A program made the translations under genes and the position numbers. From Citrobacter freundii (lineage in GTDB: Bacteria > Bacteroidota > Bacteroidia > Chitinophagales > Chitinophagaceae), in assembly GCA_003243445.1 (NCBI GenBank), contig QFQQ01000013.1, positions 1 through 64,000 on the forward strand: 64,000 nucleotides of DNA, read 5' to 3'. A model generated the notes under the pieces. The model was not told the origin of the DNA and made no database searches. It saw only the letters and a program-made list of their open reading frames with translations. Below, piece by piece: positions 60,224-64,000 of this stretch (position 1 is its first letter; each line of letters starts with the position of its first letter).

Positions 60224-61720
60224 TTAACGCCCTAAAGCCGGTTCATTACCCGCCGCAGCCGGTTTTTTGGAAATCATCATCAGACCCAGAAAAGTCAACA
60301 GGCCATTGATGATGATCAGCTCCAACCCGATCTCAAAATTGCCAAACAGGTTCTTCTGGTTATAATCGATCACGAGGCAAAGCAGCGGCGCCGCAATTGC
60401 GATGACGGGCACCAGTTTGTCTTTTACCTGGCGTTTGGTAAGAATTCCAAATATAAACAGGCCAAGCAGTGGTCCATAAGTATAACCGGCTACTTTGAGG
60501 ATCACCGTGATCATGCTCTTGTTATCGACCCATTTAAAGATCATTACGAACAAAAGGAATATCGCGGCAAACGAAAGATGTATCATCTTCCGTGTTTTGC
60601 TTTGCTTCTTTTCATCCCAGTCCGCACGGCGTTTCATACCCAGGATATCAATACAGAAAGATGATGTTAATGCAGTGATCGCTCCGTCGGCGCTTGGGAA
60701 TAATGCAGAGATCAGTGCAATGATAAAGATGATCGAAATGATATGCGGCATTCCTTCACCCAATGCAATGGTAGGGAACAAGCTATCCGGTGCTGTTGAA
60801 ATGCCCTTTGCAGCGCCATATAAATAAAGCAATCCACCAAGGAAGAGGAACAATAATACCACGCCACCCTGGATGAAGGCAAACGTGAGCATATTCTTTC
60901 TTGAGTCTGCCAGGTTTTTTACACTGATATTCTTTTGCATCATCTCCTGATCCATACCCGTCATGGTGATGGTAATGAATGCTCCGGCCAGGATCTGTTT
61001 CACAAAGAACAACCTGCTTGATGGATCCCAGACGAAAATATCTGTCAGCTTCTTTTCATGCATTGCTGCGAGGCCTTCTCCAAAAGAAAAGTTCATTGTC
61101 TTCAGGATATAGATCACGCATATGATCAGGCCAAGTAACATGCAGGTTGTTTGCAGCGTATCCGTCCATACAATGGTTTTCACGCCACCTTCGAATGTAT
61201 ACAGCAGGATCATCAGCAGAATGATCAGCGTGGTGAGCCAGAACGGCATTCCAAAACTTGAAAGGATCGCATCCTGGAGAATTCTCACAACAAGATATAG
61301 CCTGGCGGTAGCACCAAGTGTTCTTGATAATATAAAAAATGTAGACCCTGTTTTATAAGAAACAAAACCCAGGCGTGTATTCAGGTAGCTGTAGATCGAC
61401 GTAAGATGCAACCGGTAATACAATGGCAGCAGTACGTATGCTATGATAAAATACCCGATGATGTAACCGATCACAATCTGGAAATAAGTGAACCCTTCAT
61501 ATCCGCCACCGAACGGCTTTCCAACTGCACCCGGCACGCTTACAAACGTAACTCCGGAAAGTGAAGTGCCGATCATACCGAACGCTACCAGCACCCAGTT
61601 ACTGTTACGGTTACCAATAAAAAACGAATCGTTATTTGAATTGCGTGATGTGTACCACGCTACGACCAGTAATAAAACGAAGTAACCTATAACAAAAGAG
61701 AACAACAAGCCTGCAGACAT
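60224..61720 (-). CDS. Sodium:solute symporter family protein
   Basis: The 498-residue protein has about 13 membrane helices. The SSS-family segments GTSLSGVTFVSVPGAVGKPFGGGYEGF (near residue 55, with the sodium-site serines), ARLYLVVRILQDA and ALISALFPSADGAITALTSSF (near 335) are present. It is an inner-membrane sodium-coupled importer, related to putative proline, pantothenate or sialic acid carriers. The substrate cannot be read from the sequence. It has its own gap with a word palindrome upstream. Confidence 0.88.
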   Translation of the reverse strand: MSAGLLFSFVIGYFVLLLVVAWYTSRNSNNDSFFIGNRNSNWVLVAFGMIGTSLSGVTFVSVPGAVGKPFGGGYEGFTYFQIVIGYIIGYFIIAYVLLPLYYRLHLTSIYSYLNTRLGFVSYKTGSTFFILSRTLGATARLYLVVRILQDAILSSFGMPFWLTTLIILLMILLYTFEGGVKTIVWTDTLQTTCMLLGLIICVIYILKTMNFSFGEGLAAMHEKKLTDIFVWDPSSRLFFVKQILAGAFITITMTGMDQEMMQKNISVKNLADSRKNMLTFAFIQGGVVLLFLFLGGLLYLYGAAKGISTAPDSLFPTIALGEGMPHIISIIFIIALISALFPSADGAITALTSSFCIDILGMKRRADWDEKKQSKTRKMIHLSFAAIFLLFVMIFKWVDNKSMITVILKVAGYTYGPLLGLFIFGILTKRQVKDKLVPVIAIAAPLLCLVIDYNQKNLFGNFEIGLELIIINGLLTFLGLMMISKKPAAAGNEPALGR

Positions 61721-61774
61721 AGTTCAGTTTTTTACGAACCCTCTTCGGGCAAAAATTTTTTGAAGGTAATCAAT

Positions 61775-61872
61775 AATTAAAAAGTCAAAAGTAAAAAGTA
61801 AAAACTTCAACCCCTGGTTGCAAATTCCCGCAAACAGGGTGGTTTTTTACTCTTTACTTTTGACTTTTTAAT
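61775..61872. repeat. Word palindrome, AAGTAAAAAGTC class, with nested hairpin
   Basis: The left arm (61775-61804) has AAAAAGTCAAAAGTAAAAAG. The right arm (61842-61872) has TTTTTTACTCTTTACTTTTG and GACTTTTTAAT. The loop has a GC stem (CCCTG...CAGGG). It lies against the stop codon of the small barrel gene. Confidence 0.88.
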
Positions 61873-62517
61873 TTACCTGTATCTTCCTTCGAAGAGGCCA
61901 ATATTCACACCCGCTCTAACGATCGGTACCATATCCACTCTGCGGATCGCAGGGTTGGATGGATCATACGCCACTTTTACATAGGGAGAATTTTCATCCT
62001 TCAATACATCAAACAGCAACGAGATATAGAAGAATGTATTGGAGCCGGGCTGTCTGCCCGAAGCAAAACCGCCACCAAGCAAAAGCGAGTTCACATCCAC
62101 CTTGTCTTTATAAGACGTATAACCGGTACTGCCCGGTCTTGGCGTATATTTAAGTGTGTTGAAATTGTGTTCATACTGCGCCTGTACAAACAGGAAATTC
62201 ACCGGATACAGTCGTGTGAAAACACCCGGACCGAAGTTTGTCTGCTTCAGTTTATCATCATATTCCAGGTAATCACGTGTGCTGCTGTATACATAGTTGA
62301 ACACCAGCCCCGCGTCCACCCAGTTAGCCAGCCTGTATCCGAACATAGGGTTCGCACCCAATATCGTTTGTCCGTTGAAGAATGACACCGTCACACTTCC
62401 TCCTGTAAAAAGATTCTCTTTCTTGAAACCTTTTTCTCCACCATCTTCGTCCTGTGCGGTTGCTGACAACACAAAGAGCGGTAATGTCATTAGCAGGAAA
62501 ATTGTTCTTTTCATCAT
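61873..62517 (-). CDS. Hypothetical outer-membrane barrel protein
   Basis: The 214-residue protein begins MMKRTIFLLMTLPLFVLSATAQ, a clear signal peptide; either of the two ATGs could start. It has about 8-10 strand-like stretches (TGGSVTVSFFNGQTILGA, GYRLANWVDAGLVFNYVY, FVQAQYEHNFNTLKY, FFYISLLFDVLKDE) and ends in an aromatic and arginine tail (FEGRYR). I do not recognise a named family beyond small Bacteroidota barrels. A good -7 box precedes it. Confidence 0.72.
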   Translation of the reverse strand: MMKRTIFLLMTLPLFVLSATAQDEDGGEKGFKKENLFTGGSVTVSFFNGQTILGANPMFGYRLANWVDAGLVFNYVYSSTRDYLEYDDKLKQTNFGPGVFTRLYPVNFLFVQAQYEHNFNTLKYTPRPGSTGYTSYKDKVDVNSLLLGGGFASGRQPGSNTFFYISLLFDVLKDENSPYVKVAYDPSNPAIRRVDMVPIVRAGVNIGLFEGRYR

Positions 62518-62532
62518 TTACGTTTTAATTCA

Positions 62533-62540
62533 CAAAAATA
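62533..62540 (-). promoter_or_regulatory. -7 box of the small barrel gene
   Basis: On the minus strand TATTTTTG matches TAnnTTTG exactly, 15 bases before the ATG at 62517. Confidence 0.5.
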
Positions 62541-62552
62541 TAGTGTCGTGTT

Positions 62553-62709
62553 GAGGTTCCAGAGGTTCCAGTGATTCCAGGAGTTTCAAAGGTTCCAGAA
62601 GTTCCAGAGGTTCCAGAAGTTCTTTGCCGGAAGCTGACATTTTTTAATTGTTACACTCTCCAACCCGCGGCAGCAACCTCTGGAACTTCTCAAACTTCTC
62701 AAACTTTTA
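62553..62709. repeat. Word palindrome, GTTCCAG class, longest left arm
   Basis: The left arm (62553-62622) is eight GTTCCAGAG-type words with a strict 9-base period. The right arm (about 62674-62709) is GCAACCTCTGGAAC, TTCTCAAAC and TTCTCAAAC. The loop has CCCGCGGCAGCAACC, shared with 51680-51700. The right end overlaps the last three bases of the next gene. Confidence 0.87.
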
Positions 62710-63165
62710 TCCTTCCAATTGTCTCAACACCTTCTCCCTCTTCGGCATTTCCGCCAGCAGATACCCCAGCAACACCGCCGCAAACACCTGGAATACGAAA
62801 TCGCCGGTCAGGAATGAAATGATCAGGCAGCATATGACCGGCAGCTCCGAAAGAGCGAGGTAGATGATCAACGCGGATCTGTATTTCGTTAGTTTCTCAG
62901 ACAGGAGATTTGACGAATTTTTAGCAGCTTCTATTGCGCGTATGATCGATCTTTTTGCAAGCAGGGTGCAGATAAAGCTGAAAACTGCCACACCAACGAT
63001 CAGCCAGGTGCGATGCTGATTCAGCTCAGGCCGCATTGGTCCCAGGATCTGCGTGAATACAATGGTCAACAGCAACAGGAGCGACAGCATGCCGGCCATG
63101 GCGATGAATAACATGCGGATGCTCTTCAGCATTAGCTCATCTTCTTTATTCAGCATTTCATTCAT
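62707..63165 (-). CDS. Hypothetical four-helix membrane protein
   Basis: The 152-residue protein has four likely membrane helices: IRMLFIAMAGMLSLLLLLTI, TWLIVGVAVFSFICTLLA, ALIIYLALSELPVICCLIIS and FVFQVFAAVLLGYLLAEM. It has no recognised domain. Small charged cytosolic ends (AEMPKREKVLRQLEG). It starts three bases after the oxidase gene stop, so it is co-transcribed with it. Confidence 0.7.
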   Translation of the reverse strand: MNEMLNKEDELMLKSIRMLFIAMAGMLSLLLLLTIVFTQILGPMRPELNQHRTWLIVGVAVFSFICTLLAKRSIIRAIEAAKNSSNLLSEKLTKYRSALIIYLALSELPVICCLIISFLTGDFVFQVFAAVLLGYLLAEMPKREKVLRQLEG

Positions 63166-63168
63166 AGA

Positions 63169-64000
63169 TCAGGCGTCAAATATTTTTCCTGCATTCAGGA
63201 TATTGTTCGGGTCAAATGTCTTTTTGATCCCTTTCATCAGCGCCAGTTGTACAGGATCAAACACAATATCAACATAAGGCTTCTGGATAAGACCTATGCC
63301 ATGTTCGCCACTGATGGTTCCGCCGAGACTGCGTGTAAGTTCAAACAGATCGCGAAGGCTTTTGGTCATCGCTTCATCGCCATAACTGTCGGGTGTTCCT
63401 TCTTTTTTGATACGGATATGCAGGTTTCCATCACCCGCATGTCCATAGCAAACGGCATGGAAGCCCTGTTGCTTACCAAGTTCTTTCACGCCTTTTACCA
63501 ATGCCGGTAGTTCCGCCCTGGGCACCACGGTATCTTCTTCAATGGTATAACCGGCGATCTTTACTGCTTCAGCGGTACGGCGACGGAGTTTCCAGAGTTC
63601 TGCTTTTTGCTGTGCATCATCTGCAAAAAAAACCTCGCCACCTTCATATTGCGTCATCAGTTCAGCGATCTGTTCCATTTCGCTCATCAGTATATCCAGG
63701 TTATTTCCATCCACTTCAATGATCAGGTGGGCCGCAATATCATCGCTTACCGGAACGGCATAGCTATCAACCATGCGGCTTACGATCTGCAATGCATCGA
63801 TCTCCACCAGTTCAAGGGCGCTTGGTGTAAAGCCGGCGCGGAAGATCGCACTTACGGCCTCGCTGGCTTTTTCAAGTGATGCAAAAGGCACAAGCATCAG
63901 CAGGTCATATTTCGGAAATGGGATCAGCTTCAGAACAATCTTTGTTACGATACCAAGCGTGCCTTCGCTACCCACCACCAATTGTGTCAGGTTATACCCG
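63169..64000 (-). CDS. FAD-linked oxidase, GlcD / D-lactate dehydrogenase type (C-terminal part)
   Basis: The frame is open to the window edge, so only the C-terminal 277 residues are present. They include the end of the FAD-binding domain (GYNLTQLVVGSEGTLGIVTKI) and the FAD-linked C-terminal domain with ELVEIDALQI, CYGHAGDGNLHIRI (the His-containing active-site loop) and ISGEHGIGLIQKPY. It oxidises a 2-hydroxy acid such as glycolate or D-lactate. The N-terminal part lies beyond position 64000. Confidence 0.88.
   Translation of the reverse strand, partial: GYNLTQLVVGSEGTLGIVTKIVLKLIPFPKYDLLMLVPFASLEKASEAVSAIFRAGFTPSALELVEIDALQIVSRMVDSYAVPVSDDIAAHLIIEVDGNNLDILMSEMEQIAELMTQYEGGEVFFADDAQQKAELWKLRRRTAEAVKIAGYTIEEDTVVPRAELPALVKGVKELGKQQGFHAVCYGHAGDGNLHIRIKKEGTPDSYGDEAMTKSLRDLFELTRSLGGTISGEHGIGLIQKPYVDIVFDPVQLALMKGIKKTFDPNNILNAGKIFDA

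Overview
The window comes from a Bacteroidota chromosome, most likely a Chitinophagaceae-type soil or freshwater bacterium. The evidence is: gliding and type IX secretion (T9SS) substrates (a SprB-repeat protein with a type B sorting domain, a DUF1501 protein with a type A sorting domain, a RemB/Wzi-like barrel); a TonB-dependent receptor with a carboxypeptidase-like regulatory domain; the DUF1501/DUF1800 pair; RNase Y; promoters of the Bacteroidota form TTG-N19-TAnnTTTG (best example before rplS); and almost no Shine-Dalgarno sequences. I see no phage, plasmid, CRISPR array or complete insertion sequence. The content is mostly housekeeping genes in short transcription units.

Layout. 1-11 kb: RemB-like barrel, dihydroorotase, a MutS-core ATPase, M1 aminopeptidase, YifB/ComM ATPase, ABC exporter, a frameshifted GxxExxY gene. 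11-21 kb: rhodanese, DUF2721, TonB receptor with a small Cys-containing partner, an ABC exporter pair, the DUF1501/DUF1800 pair. 21-32 kb: S41 protease, DUF4240, cupin, thiolase, pyrD, TerC, rsmE, dnaB, three unknown proteins. 32-42 kb: a translation and division block (pheT, coiled-coil protein, zapA, a likely 6S RNA, rny, rplS, tatA, gatA), then a lytic transglycosylase and a lipoprotein. 42-54 kb: envelope barrel, OmpA lipoprotein, pabB, an extremely acidic protein, purA, a 1254-residue SprB-type adhesin, the Rel/SpoT enzyme. 54-64 kb: tRNA-Leu, trigger factor, VWA protein, hpt, glucosaminidase-LysM, O-methyltransferase, sodium symporter, a small barrel, a membrane protein, and the C-terminal part of a GlcD-type oxidase cut by the window end.

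The most unusual feature is not a gene. Most intergenic gaps longer than about 70 bp contain an element built from short words repeated with a 7-9 base period. Usually a second arm carries the reverse-complement words, so the gap forms one long imperfect palindrome, often with a separate GC hairpin in its loop. About eight vocabularies occur (for example AAGTAAAAAGTC, GTTTAAAA, GTTCCAGAG, GACCGCG, ATCGAAC, TTCGCGAA, GTTTCATAG, CACAAAGA), generally one per locus. Elements often start at the last base of a stop codon, sometimes supply the stop codon or C-terminal codons of a gene, and once supply a promoter -33 box. Four GTTCCAG-class loci share a related sequence at the start of the right arm, which suggests dispersal rather than independent slippage. 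I know of no published description of this family, and this is the lead candidate for an undescribed system.
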